From RGIG3077 sp045541475 (lineage in GTDB: Bacteria; Bacillota; Clostridia; Oscillospirales; Ruminococcaceae), in contig JAZQJI010000029.1 in NCBI GenBank assembly GCA_045541475.1, positions 1 through 34,038 on the forward strand: a stretch of 34,038 nucleotides of DNA, written 5' to 3'. A model generated the notes under the pieces. It was not told where the DNA came from, searched no databases, and saw nothing but the letters and a program-made list of their open reading frames with translations. Positions 1 through 6,696 of this stretch are shown here, in pieces. How positions within the stretch are numbered: position 1 is the first letter of the stretch; each line of letters begins with the position of its first letter. Made by a program: the position numbers and the translations under genes.

Positions 1-91
1 CCTATCCTCACCTTTGGGTTGCAACAAACATATAAAAACTCTTTTGAATGTTTTGTTTTTGAAAAACGCATCGTACCCATATAACGAAAAC

Positions 92-114
92 AGTCCTCGC
101 CGTTGGCGAGGACT
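92..114. repeat. Perfect 10-bp hairpin, first copy
   Basis: AGTCCTCGCC at 92-101 pairs perfectly with GGCGAGGACT at 105-114 around a three-base loop. No T-run follows (ATTCTG), so this copy is not a convincing intrinsic terminator, unlike its sister at 222-244. Confidence 0.7.
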
Positions 115-208
115 ATTCTGTATATCTTATATAGTCGAGTGTCAACAAAAACAATTTAGTTGACTTATACAACGAAATTGCTTCGCCGGCAGCAGCCGGC
201 AATTGCAC

Positions 209-224
209 AGTGCGTGCACGCACT
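209..224. repeat. 16-bp perfect palindrome of alternating purine-pyrimidine
   Basis: AGTGCGTGCACGCACT reads the same on both strands, and every step alternates purine and pyrimidine. It shares three bases with the left arm of the following hairpin (222-244), so the two RNA structures would be mutually exclusive at that edge. It could be a protein-binding site or part of an alternative fold. Confidence 0.6.
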
Positions 225-250
225 CCTCGCCGTTGGCGAGGACTTTTTTG
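222..250 (+). terminator. Probable intrinsic terminator, second copy of the CCTCGCC hairpin
   Basis: ACTCCTCGCC (222-231) pairs with GGCGAGGACT (235-244) with one mismatch and a GTT loop. A run of T follows (244-249). The form is a plus-strand intrinsic terminator, presumably for a gene to the left of the window. Confidence 0.55.
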
Positions 251-335
251 TATATCTTATATGGTCGAGTGTTAACTAATATTTATAAGTCAACTTTTAT
301 CCGAAACGCTCTGCCGGCAACAGCCGGCAAACACG

Positions 336-617
336 CTATCGTATAAACCCTACCTGACGGCTTTTCATCTCATACTTATGCTTTGTTGCAAGCCCGCCCC
401 TTATATGCCGTTCCTGCTTGTTTTTATCCAAAACCTCCCTTACCTGCGGATAAAGTGATGGGCAAATTTTTGGTAAACGCTCTTGCAAATCTTTATGTAC
501 GGTTGATTTACTTATTCCAAACTGCGCAGCTGCACCGCGCACCGTTGATTTCGTTTCTATTATGTACTCTCCGAGCTGTATAGCTCTTTCATTTGGCTCT
601 CCTTTCAAAATTCTCAC
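336..617 (-). CDS. spoIIID: SpoIIID-family sporulation transcriptional regulator
   Basis: SpoIIID is a small DNA-binding protein that, with SigE and then SigK RNA polymerase, tunes mother-cell transcription during sporulation. The 93-residue length equals that of B. subtilis SpoIIID as I recall it. The helix-turn-helix is plain at about residues 25-48, with the family hallmark SKSTVHKDLQERLP. The basic C-terminal part RHIRGGLATKHKY is also typical. The assigned start is a GTG with a poor Shine-Dalgarno. Oddly, the best one (AAAGGAGAG, 597-605 on the minus strand) lies inside the gene and points to an out-of-frame ATG at 592. The gene stands alone, convergent on the hairpin region. Its presence argues that the organism forms endospores. 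Confidence 0.93.
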   Translation of the reverse strand: MRILKGEPNERAIQLGEYIIETKSTVRGAAAQFGISKSTVHKDLQERLPKICPSLYPQVREVLDKNKQERHIRGGLATKHKYEMKSRQVGFIR

Positions 618-648
618 TCCAATGCTGATGTTGATTATTCCGTGTTTG

Positions 649-672
649 ACTGTATATCCAAATCAAACAGGC
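649..672 (-). promoter_or_regulatory. Candidate SigE -10 element and SpoIIID-box-like site upstream of spoIIID
   Basis: On the minus strand TATACAGT (656-649) fits the SigE -10 consensus (CATACANT) at seven of eight positions and lies about 31 bases before the GTG. I see no good -35. On the plus strand TCAAACAGGC (663-672) fits the published SpoIIID consensus WWRRACARNY at nine of ten positions. TGTTTGA (643-649) and TCAAACA (663-669) form a 7-bp inverted repeat around the -10. This suggests mother-cell expression with autoregulation, by inference only. Confidence 0.3.
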
Positions 673-734
673 GTTAACTAAATATATGTAACAGCCATTG
701 CAAAAATTCTCAAAAAACCGTGTTTTTGTGTACT

Positions 735-770
735 TTGTCAATAGCAATGTTATTTTTATAATGTTATAAT
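735..770 (+). promoter_or_regulatory. SigA-type promoter of rmuC
   Basis: TTGTCA (735-740), a 16-base spacer and TATAAT (757-762) make a good housekeeping promoter. A second TATAAT follows at 765-770. It sits 40-75 bases ahead of the rmuC start at 810. Confidence 0.65.
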
Positions 771-809
771 CTTTATGTTGTGATATTTATGATACCGAAA
801 GGATTTTTT

Positions 810-2120
810 ATGGAAATAGCCATTTTATTACTTGCAATTTGCGCAAATGTGATTTTAATACTTATACTGATAAACTCAAAACAGAAAAACGATAATTCAA
901 AGGAAATTGAACAACTTAAAGGTGAGCTTGCACGACTTAATAATGAATCCTCCGCAATGACTATTCAATCTGTGCAAAATTCGGTAAAGCTTTTGGGCGA
1001 TATGCTGAGTACAAATCAAAAAAACTCTGCCGATTCAATGTCGCATATCTTAAGCGAAATTGATACCAAAACCGTATCCAAACAGCAGGCCATGAACGAG
1101 GCTATGCTTGCACAGCTCAGCCAGCTTGAACAACGTTTGAAAACACTTGAATCCAATAACGAACAAAAGCTTGAAGCTATGCGCGAAACAATATCAAAAC
1201 GATTGGGATATATTCAAGAAGACAATAACAAAAAGCTTAACGAAATTGAAAAAACGGTTAACGAAAAACTACAAAAAACTCTTGAAGATAAGATGAATCA
1301 ATCGTTCTCACTTGTCAGCACAAGACTTGAAGAAGTTTACAAAGGGCTTGGCGAAATGCAGACTTTGGCGCAGGGCGTAGGCGATTTAAAAAAGGTGCTT
1401 TCCAACGTTAAAAACAGAGGTATCTTGGGCGAGGTTCAGCTTGGCGCAATATTGCGTGATATTTTAGCGCCCGAACAGTACGAAGAAAACATTGCAACAA
1501 TACCGCAAAGCGCAAACCGTGTGGAATTTGCAGTAAAGCTTCCCGGTGATAATGCGCCATGTTATTTGCCTATTGACTCAAAATTCCCTGCCGATGCTTA
1601 TACTCAATTGCAGGATGCTTACGACAGCGGCTCGCCCGAGTTAGTAAACGCAGCGGTAAATCAGCTTTGCGCACGAATTAAATCAGAGGCAAAGGATATT
1701 TCAAGCAAATATATACAGCCGCCTTACACAACAAGCTTTGGCATAATGTTTCTGCCGTTTGAAGGGCTGTACGCCGAGGTTGTAAACCGTGGTCTTGTTG
1801 AGATTTTGCAGCGTGATTATAACGTAAATATAGCAGGTCCCAGCACAATGGCGGCGCTTTTAAATTCTCTGCAAATGGGATTTAAAACATTGGCTATCCA
1901 AAAGCGCTCCAACGAAGTGTGGCAGGTGCTTGGCGCTGTTAAATCAGAGTTTGAAAAGTTTGAAGCCGTACTTGACGCCACACAAAAACGCATCCGTCAG
2001 GTTGATGCTGAGCTTGATAAGCTTGTTGGCGTGCGCAGCCGTGCAATATCAAGAAAACTGCGTGACGTTGAAAGACTTGACGATGATAAGGCAGATGCAC
2101 TGCTTGAAATCAGCGAGTAA
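810..2120 (+). CDS. rmuC: DNA recombination protein RmuC family
   Basis: RmuC proteins are membrane-anchored, coiled-coil proteins with a predicted nuclease-like domain. They were named for limiting recombination at short inverted repeats; the biochemical activity is not well defined. The 436-residue product opens with one hydrophobic helix (about residues 3-22). A long coiled coil rich in Q, E, K and L follows (about 27-190), then the conserved RmuC domain, recognisable by NRGILGEVQLGAIL and LPIDSKFPADAY. I start it at the ATG at 810 because AAAGG at 798-802 is well placed. In-frame GTG 780 and ATG 789 have no ribosome site. The next gene follows after 18 bases, so the two are probably co-transcribed. 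Confidence 0.92.
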   Translation: MEIAILLLAICANVILILILINSKQKNDNSKEIEQLKGELARLNNESSAMTIQSVQNSVKLLGDMLSTNQKNSADSMSHILSEIDTKTVSKQQAMNEAMLAQLSQLEQRLKTLESNNEQKLEAMRETISKRLGYIQEDNNKKLNEIEKTVNEKLQKTLEDKMNQSFSLVSTRLEEVYKGLGEMQTLAQGVGDLKKVLSNVKNRGILGEVQLGAILRDILAPEQYEENIATIPQSANRVEFAVKLPGDNAPCYLPIDSKFPADAYTQLQDAYDSGSPELVNAAVNQLCARIKSEAKDISSKYIQPPYTTSFGIMFLPFEGLYAEVVNRGLVEILQRDYNVNIAGPSTMAALLNSLQMGFKTLAIQKRSNEVWQVLGAVKSEFEKFEAVLDATQKRIRQVDAELDKLVGVRSRAISRKLRDVERLDDDKADALLEISE

Positions 2121-2138
2121 TCAAGGGGTATATAGTAT

Positions 2139-3287
2139 ATGACACAAAGACTTTTTGACGAAGACAGCTATATTGCGCTGTTTTATGCGACTGTTTTAAC
2201 GTGCGAAAAATGCGAAAATGGCTACTGCATAACGCTGGATAAAACCGCATTTTTTCCAACGGGCGGCGGTCAGAGCTGCGACACGGGCAAAATCGGAGAT
2301 GCAAAAATCAGCGATGTTTTTGAAAAAGACGGCGTGATTTTCCATATCGCAGACAAAAGATTGGAAGTAGGCAAAGAATATGATTGCGGCATTGATTGGG
2401 ACGAGCGTTTCAGAAAAATGCAAAATCATACGGGCGAGCACATATTATCAGGCCTTGCACACACGCATTTTGGTTGTACAAACGTGGGGTTTCATCTTGG
2501 CAACGATGCCGTTACAATTGATTTTGACAAAAAGCTATCCGCTGAAGATATCAACTTTTTGGAAGAGCGTGCAAACAAAGCGGTGTATAATAATTGGGCT
2601 GTAAAAGCGTATTACCCTGCTCCTGACGAGCTGCAAAAGCTTAACTATCGCAGCAAGCTTGATTTGACAGAAAACGTCCGCATTGTTGATATTTTCGGTG
2701 TGGATTTATGCGCCTGCTGTGCGCCGCACGTAAAGCACACAGGCTCTGTGGGTGTTATAAAAATTGTGGATTTTCAAAACTACAAAGGCGGCGTGCGTCT
2801 GTTTATAGCCTGCGGCTATGATGCGCTTGATGATTACCGTACAAAGCAGAAAACGGTGCAGAATATCTCGGTTATGCTTTCATCAAAACAAAATGCTGTT
2901 GATTTAAGCGTAAAACGCCTTTTTGATGAAAACTCTGCTTTAAAAGCAGAGTTGGCAAAGCAGAAAAAAATGCTTGTTGATACAGTTGCAAATTCCATTG
3001 CCGATGATAATAACAATCTATGCGTTTTTGTAAGCGGTTTTGATGCAAACATGATGCGTGCGCTTGCAAATGATACCATGAAAAAATGCAGTGGTATTTT
3101 TGGTGTTTTTTGCGAAAGCGAAAACGGATATAGCTTTTTAATGGCAAGTCAAACTGTAAATCTGGCAGAGATAAAAGAACGGATAAATGCTGAACTTACA
3201 GCCAAATGCGGTGGTCAAAGCACAATGCTGCAAGGCAGATGCATTGCCACAAAGGAGCAGATACAAGCATTTTTTAACTTACTTTAA
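2139..3287 (+). CDS. Alanyl-tRNA editing protein, AlaX type with DHHA1-like tail
   Basis: This is a free-standing relative of the editing half of alanyl-tRNA synthetase, which hydrolyses tRNA-Ala mischarged with serine or glycine. The N-terminal part (about 1-90) has the OB-like fold signature AFFPTGGGQ (37-45). The zinc/catalytic motif HTGEH follows at 97-101, and its partner CxxxH at C193-H197. A coiled segment and a DHHA1-like domain finish the 382 residues, so it resembles the longer AlaX class. The ATG at 2139 is preceded by AAGGGG. It lies just behind rmuC. No terminator is evident after it; the next gene has its own promoter. Confidence 0.88.
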   Translation: MTQRLFDEDSYIALFYATVLTCEKCENGYCITLDKTAFFPTGGGQSCDTGKIGDAKISDVFEKDGVIFHIADKRLEVGKEYDCGIDWDERFRKMQNHTGEHILSGLAHTHFGCTNVGFHLGNDAVTIDFDKKLSAEDINFLEERANKAVYNNWAVKAYYPAPDELQKLNYRSKLDLTENVRIVDIFGVDLCACCAPHVKHTGSVGVIKIVDFQNYKGGVRLFIACGYDALDDYRTKQKTVQNISVMLSSKQNAVDLSVKRLFDENSALKAELAKQKKMLVDTVANSIADDNNNLCVFVSGFDANMMRALANDTMKKCSGIFGVFCESENGYSFLMASQTVNLAEIKERINAELTAKCGGQSTMLQGRCIATKEQIQAFFNLL

Positions 3288-3351
3288 TTATTAAAATATT
3301 CTCGTTTAAATTGCGTTTTTTGAAAAATTTATAATTTTTTTGCAAAATCGC

Positions 3352-3380
3352 TGGACTTATAGAAAAATTTGTTGTATAAT
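3352..3380 (+). promoter_or_regulatory. SigA-type promoter of the foldase-like lipoprotein gene
   Basis: TGGACT (3352-3357), a 17-base spacer and a perfect TATAAT (3375-3380) lie 33 bases before the start codon at 3413. Confidence 0.65.
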
Positions 3381-3412
3381 AGAGTGAATATTATTTTTTG
3401 GAGGTATTGTAT

Positions 3413-4678
3413 ATGTCCAACGCAAAGAGATTGCTGGCATTAGCGACAGCCATTACAGCGTGTGCATCGCTTGCAGGCTGCGGTGAAGATACAAATTGGA
3501 TTGCCGAACACAACGGCGAAAAAATAAACGCAGGTATTTACCTTTACTATGAACTTTCAGCTTACAACACAGCTTTGTCCTATGTTCAGACAACAAATCA
3601 ATCTGCAACAGAGGTTACAGAAGATGATGTTTACTACATTACAGATACTAAGGAAACTGTAAACGCTTATGATTGGATTCAGCAGAAGGCTATTGAAGAC
3701 CTTGAAACATATCTTGTAGTTGAATCTGAATACGAAAGACTTAACCTTGAACTTACCGAAGCCGAGGAAGATACCGCTCAGCAGATGCTTGACTACTACT
3801 GCAACACTCTCGGCTATGCTGAAAACTATACCGAAAACGGCATCGGTGAAGACAGCCTTCTCAAGCTTTACGAAAACAGCACAAAGTACACCAATCTTTT
3901 CTATGCGCTTTACGGAACATACGAAAAAATCGGTGATGATGGCAAATCAACTGAAATTGAAGGCGAACTGTACATTGATGATGAAACCTTGTGGGATCAT
4001 TACGACGAGCACAATGTGCGCGTAAAAATCATCGAAATTCCGCTTTACGGTGAAAACTCTGCTGCTTTGACAGACGAAGAAAAAGCAGAAGCTACACTTC
4101 TTGCCGAAGAATTTCTCGCACGCGCTGAAGACGGTGAAAATTTTGACGATTTGATTGAAGAATACAAAGCATCACTTGAAGATGATGATAAAAAAGAAGA
4201 TGACAAGGATACTGCCGAAGATAAAGATGATGAATCTTCAGCAGATGACAGCTCAACATCTGAAAGCGAATCTTCCGATGATGATTCTTCCAAATCAGAA
4301 GCTGACGACAGCGAAGATAAGGACGAAGAAGAGGAAGAAGAGGATAAATATCCTAACGAAACAATCGTTTCTGACGAATCCAAATCCTACTCCGAAGCAG
4401 TTATTGAAAAGCTGTTTGAACTTGAACTCGGTGATGATGGCGTAGCTTACGAGCTTATTACTGATACAGATGTAAACAATGAACTTTATGTTGTTATGAA
4501 ATCTGATTTGCGTGAGCGCGAGGATCTTTTTGAAGATAACAGAGATTCTATTCTTGCTGACTACGCCGGTGAAGATTACGAAGCTTATCTTGAAGGTCTT
4601 GTAGAAAATCTGTCCTACACTCTCAACCAGGATGCTTATGACAGATACACACCTAAAAAGGTTGATGCAGGTTTTTAA
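3413..4678 (+). CDS. PrsA/SurA-like extracytoplasmic foldase lipoprotein with a long acidic insert
   Basis: The 421-residue product is a lipoprotein: a basic, hydrophobic signal ends in the lipobox LAGC with Cys23. It has the layout of PrsA/SurA-type chaperones. A helical SurA-N-like region covers about 30-200. A parvulin-like domain starts near 201 (VRVKIIEIP) and resumes around 313-365, and the C-terminus is helical. A low-complexity run of D, E, S and K (about 255-312) splits the parvulin-like part at the point where substrate-site elements would be expected. I cannot see the usual parvulin catalytic residues, so it may be a chaperone without isomerase activity. The ATG at 3413 has GGAGG at 3400-3404. 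The protein is very acidic overall. The family assignment rests on architecture rather than strong motifs. Confidence 0.65.
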   Translation: MSNAKRLLALATAITACASLAGCGEDTNWIAEHNGEKINAGIYLYYELSAYNTALSYVQTTNQSATEVTEDDVYYITDTKETVNAYDWIQQKAIEDLETYLVVESEYERLNLELTEAEEDTAQQMLDYYCNTLGYAENYTENGIGEDSLLKLYENSTKYTNLFYALYGTYEKIGDDGKSTEIEGELYIDDETLWDHYDEHNVRVKIIEIPLYGENSAALTDEEKAEATLLAEEFLARAEDGENFDDLIEEYKASLEDDDKKEDDKDTAEDKDDESSADDSSTSESESSDDDSSKSEADDSEDKDEEEEEEDKYPNETIVSDESKSYSEAVIEKLFELELGDDGVAYELITDTDVNNELYVVMKSDLREREDLFEDNRDSILADYAGEDYEAYLEGLVENLSYTLNQDAYDRYTPKKVDAGF

Positions 4679-4699
4679 TTTTAAGTAATAGCATAAATT

Positions 4700-4736
4700 A
4701 ATCCCGTTTTGGAAATAACCAAAGCGGGATTTTTAT
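4700..4736 (+). terminator. Intrinsic terminator of the foldase-like gene
   Basis: AATCCCGTTTTGG (4700-4712) pairs with CCAAAGCGGGATT (4719-4731) with one G-T mismatch. The loop is six bases and a T-rich tail follows. Confidence 0.75.
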
Positions 4737-4762
4737 TCGCATTTTTTTCACAAAAGCAAAAG

Positions 4763-4800
4763 CGGGAGAGTTGACATATTCAACTCTCCCGTCCTTTTTT
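4763..4800. terminator. Bidirectional terminator between convergent genes
   Basis: CGGGAGAGTTGA (4763-4774) and TCAACTCTCCCG (4780-4791) form a perfect 12-bp stem with a five-base loop. T-runs lie on both strands: CCTTTTTT to the right, and the complement of CAAAAGCAAAAG to the left. It serves the minus-strand gene ending at 4799 and backs up the terminator at 4700. Confidence 0.85.
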
Positions 4801-5929
4801 ATTCGTTTTCTATCGGGTTTACACTGTAATATTCAAGTATTAAATCAACCACTTGAGAGTAGGTTTTAACGCCTTCCTCTTCACCGTTAACTTTTAAATA
4901 TGTATCATTTGCAACATCGGCAACGGTTTCAACAACCTCAGTGGGAATAATTTCTTTCTCCTCGTTTTCTTCCCAATATGTTTCGGGCAAAAAGCGAAAC
5001 ATATCTTTCCAAACATATTCGTCAATCATCACTTCAAAACACACTTCGCTAACATTCGTATACGAAAGAAAATACTCCATAATGCTGAGATACCCGCTGT
5101 ATTGAAAATCAACGCTCTGCGAATTTATGCAGGCGATAAAAGCAATAAAATTTGCCTCATCTTCACTGATAACACCCTTTAAATGCGCAAGCTCATGGCA
5201 AACGGTAAACGGCTTGTTTATATCGCACATATCTTTGTTATAGTTCGCCTCAAGCGTAAACGGCAAAAATATGCCTGTTATCCCTTCCTGACTAAGCCAA
5301 AAAGAATTTATAACGGGCTTTGGGTTTGGATAAAACCCTGCAAGCTGTTCATAATCACCGCCGATATTGCTCAGTGCAGTTTTGGCTTCCTCGTTCAAAT
5401 CATCACTTAAAACAAAATAACCATGCTCATCACGAGAAACCTGACTTTCAAGTTCATTAAGTTTTTCTGCCATCATACGATATACTTCAACAGATAATTC
5501 TTCATCAACTTCAGCATCGGCAAAATATTTTTCTGAAAAAGAGCTTGCTTTGTACATCATCAAGCAATTCAGCGTCATGGGCAGCATAATTGCAACTGTG
5601 CAGGCAGATATTACCCTTGCATAAATTTTTAAAACTGTACGGCGCTTTGTTTTAAGTATAATCATTAACGGAGCAAAAGCAAGAACGCCTATAATCAGCA
5701 CCGCAACCAATGCAATTATAACCATTTCACCAAGACTTATAGGCAAAAGCGAAGGTATTGCCGAAATGTTCATCAAAACAGGATAAACCTTGCCGACATA
5801 AAAATCAGCAAACGGTGTGCATAAGCTTGCTAAAATCATCATTACAGCCATAAAGACAACCAACGCCAAAATCACTGTCCAGAATTTTCCGATGCGCTTA
5901 ACCACGTGCTTATCCCCCGCTCTGTACAT
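4799..5929 (-). CDS. DUF3810-type membrane protein with zinc-peptidase motif HExxH
   Basis: The 376-residue protein has three hydrophobic segments (about 16-36, 64-90 and 100-122). An extracytoplasmic region follows with HELAH at 245-249 and the downstream glutamate motif SEDEANF at about 255-261. This is the gluzincin pattern, in which two histidines and a glutamate bind zinc. The layout fits the DUF3810 family; no substrate is known to me. The ATG at 5929 has a weak ribosome site. A GTG at 5905 preceded by GGGGGA is a real alternative and would remove eight residues. The gene is divergent from mraZ and shares its promoter region, so it may be co-regulated with cell-wall genes, but that is inference. 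Confidence 0.8.
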   Translation of the reverse strand: MYRAGDKHVVKRIGKFWTVILALVVFMAVMMILASLCTPFADFYVGKVYPVLMNISAIPSLLPISLGEMVIIALVAVLIIGVLAFAPLMIILKTKRRTVLKIYARVISACTVAIMLPMTLNCLMMYKASSFSEKYFADAEVDEELSVEVYRMMAEKLNELESQVSRDEHGYFVLSDDLNEEAKTALSNIGGDYEQLAGFYPNPKPVINSFWLSQEGITGIFLPFTLEANYNKDMCDINKPFTVCHELAHLKGVISEDEANFIAFIACINSQSVDFQYSGYLSIMEYFLSYTNVSEVCFEVMIDEYVWKDMFRFLPETYWEENEEKEIIPTEVVETVADVANDTYLKVNGEEEGVKTYSQVVDLILEYYSVNPIENE

Positions 5930-5960
5930 TTTTCAAAACTATTTATATGTCATTACGTAT

Positions 5961-5990
5961 ATTTTAACACCACCGGTAAGTCTATGTCAA
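5961..5990 (-). promoter_or_regulatory. SigA-type promoter of the DUF3810-type gene
   Basis: On the minus strand TTGACA (5990-5985), an 18-base spacer and TAAAAT (5966-5961) precede the start at 5929 by about 30 bases. Confidence 0.65.
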
Positions 5991-6086
5991 CATTTGGCGA
6001 TATATAGCACGCTTTTTGTGTTGTTTGTACAAAAAGGCGCAAAAAATTTCATCAAATATCTACAAGCAAAAAAATTGTTCGTATAC

Positions 6087-6115
6087 TTGATTTTTTCATT
6101 GGTATATAGTATAAT
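6087..6115 (+). promoter_or_regulatory. SigA-type promoter of the dcw cluster (mraZ)
   Basis: TTGATT (6087-6092), a 17-base spacer and TATAAT (6110-6115) place transcription start near 6122. That leaves a leader of about 90 bases before the mraZ start at 6213. Confidence 0.7.
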
Positions 6116-6125
6116 AATTTTGTAT

Positions 6126-6163
6126 CTTACACCAAAGTGGGTAATTGTGGTGTAAGAAGGTGG
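6126..6163 (+). promoter_or_regulatory. mraZ leader: 9-bp inverted repeat carrying GTGG repeats (MraZ operator candidate)
   Basis: CTTACACCA (6126-6134) and TGGTGTAAG (6148-6156) are perfect reverse complements around a 13-base loop. Within and after it GTGG occurs at 6137, 6147 and 6160; the first two are 10 bp apart. Known MraZ operators are short TGG-containing direct repeats about one helical turn apart, just upstream of mraZ. The site lies at the predicted 5' end of the transcript, so it could be an operator, a stabilising RNA hairpin, or both. Confidence 0.5.
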
Positions 6164-6212
6164 AAATTTCACTAAAATTTATCTTTTGACTGCAAAAAAG
6201 GAGGTGCGAAGC

Positions 6213-6677
6213 TTGAGCGAAGAAATAACTGCCAACCAGAGCATAGATATTTCTGTTGGTCTGATGGGCGAATACAATCACACAATTGACGCCAAGGGAA
6301 GAATGAATTTTCCCACAAAGCTTAAAGATATTTTCGGTTCAAGCTTTGTAGTAACCCGTGGTTTTGATGGCTGTCTTTCGGTGTATTCCAACGCCGATTG
6401 GGCTCAGCTCATCGAAAAGGTAAAGGCACTTCCCGCAACAAAAAGCAGATCAATTCAACGATATATTTTTGCAGGTGCGGCTGTTGTTGAACCTGACAAG
6501 CAGGGACGTATACTTATTCCGCAGAGATTGCGCGAACACGCAGAGCTTGAACATGATGTGGTAGTAATAGGCAGAGCAACACAGGCAGAAATTTGGAACA
6601 AGCAGCGTTGGGACGAGATAAATGCCGCTATGAACGAGGCGGATATCATCGAAACAATGGACGAGCTTGGTTTCTGA
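6213..6677 (+). CDS. mraZ: Transcriptional regulator MraZ
   Basis: MraZ is the AbrB-fold, ring-forming regulator at the head of dcw clusters; it binds repeats in its own promoter region. Two SpoVT-AbrB-like repeats are visible. The first carries GEYNHTIDAKGRMNFP, the second EPDKQGRILIPQRLRE, each with the DxKGR-type turn. I start it at TTG 6213 because a near-perfect AAAGGAGGTG lies at 6197-6206. This gives 154 residues, with about 17 residues before the point where MraZ usually begins. An in-frame ATG at 6264 would give the usual start but has no good ribosome site. rsmH follows after 19 bases. Confidence 0.93.
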   Translation: MSEEITANQSIDISVGLMGEYNHTIDAKGRMNFPTKLKDIFGSSFVVTRGFDGCLSVYSNADWAQLIEKVKALPATKSRSIQRYIFAGAAVVEPDKQGRILIPQRLREHAELEHDVVVIGRATQAEIWNKQRWDEINAAMNEADIIETMDELGF

Positions 6678-6696
6678 TGCATCGGGTGATTTTGAA

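Larger units (their letters stand above)
158..295. repeat. 12-bp perfect inverted repeat flanking a 114-bp core
   Basis: AGTTGACTTATA at 158-169 and TATAAGTCAACT at 284-295 are exact reverse complements. They enclose the first GCCGGC hairpin, the 209-224 palindrome and the second CCTCGCC hairpin. A shorter partner GTCAAC at 141-146 can also pair with GTTGAC at 159-164. The arms could be ends of a miniature element or a long-range RNA stem. No target-site duplication is evident. Confidence 0.6.
92..331. repeat. Two diverged tandem copies of a hairpin-bearing intergenic repeat (about 110 bp, period about 130 bp)
   Basis: This gene-free stretch holds two related units, about 92-203 and 222-331. 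Each begins with a GC-rich hairpin (stem core CCTCGCC, loop GTT). A near-identical segment TGTATATCTTATAT(A/G)GTCGAG follows, and each unit ends with a second hairpin built on GCCGGC (185-200 and 312-329, loops AGCA and AACA). The copies differ by substitutions and small indels, so this is an old duplication or two insertions of one element. No ORF of note lies within. It could be a REP/BIME-like or MITE-like element, or a structured RNA. Positions 1-91 show nothing I can name. Confidence 0.75.

Noticed and set aside
92..244. CRISPR-like spaced repeats
   Set aside because: Only two copies, about 130 bp apart, imperfect and with conserved sequence between the hairpins. There are no cas genes.
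3288..3351. Terminator after the alanyl-tRNA editing gene
   Set aside because: The stretch is T-rich but I could not find a stable stem.
4045..4383. Serine-rich ORF on the minus strand
   Set aside because: It is the antisense image of the Asp/Glu codons in the acidic insert of the foldase-like gene, with no ribosome site.
5817..6155. 112-codon plus-strand ORF spanning the DUF3810-mraZ intergenic region
   Set aside because: It overlaps both promoters and the start of the DUF3810-type gene, has no ribosome site and is AT-driven.
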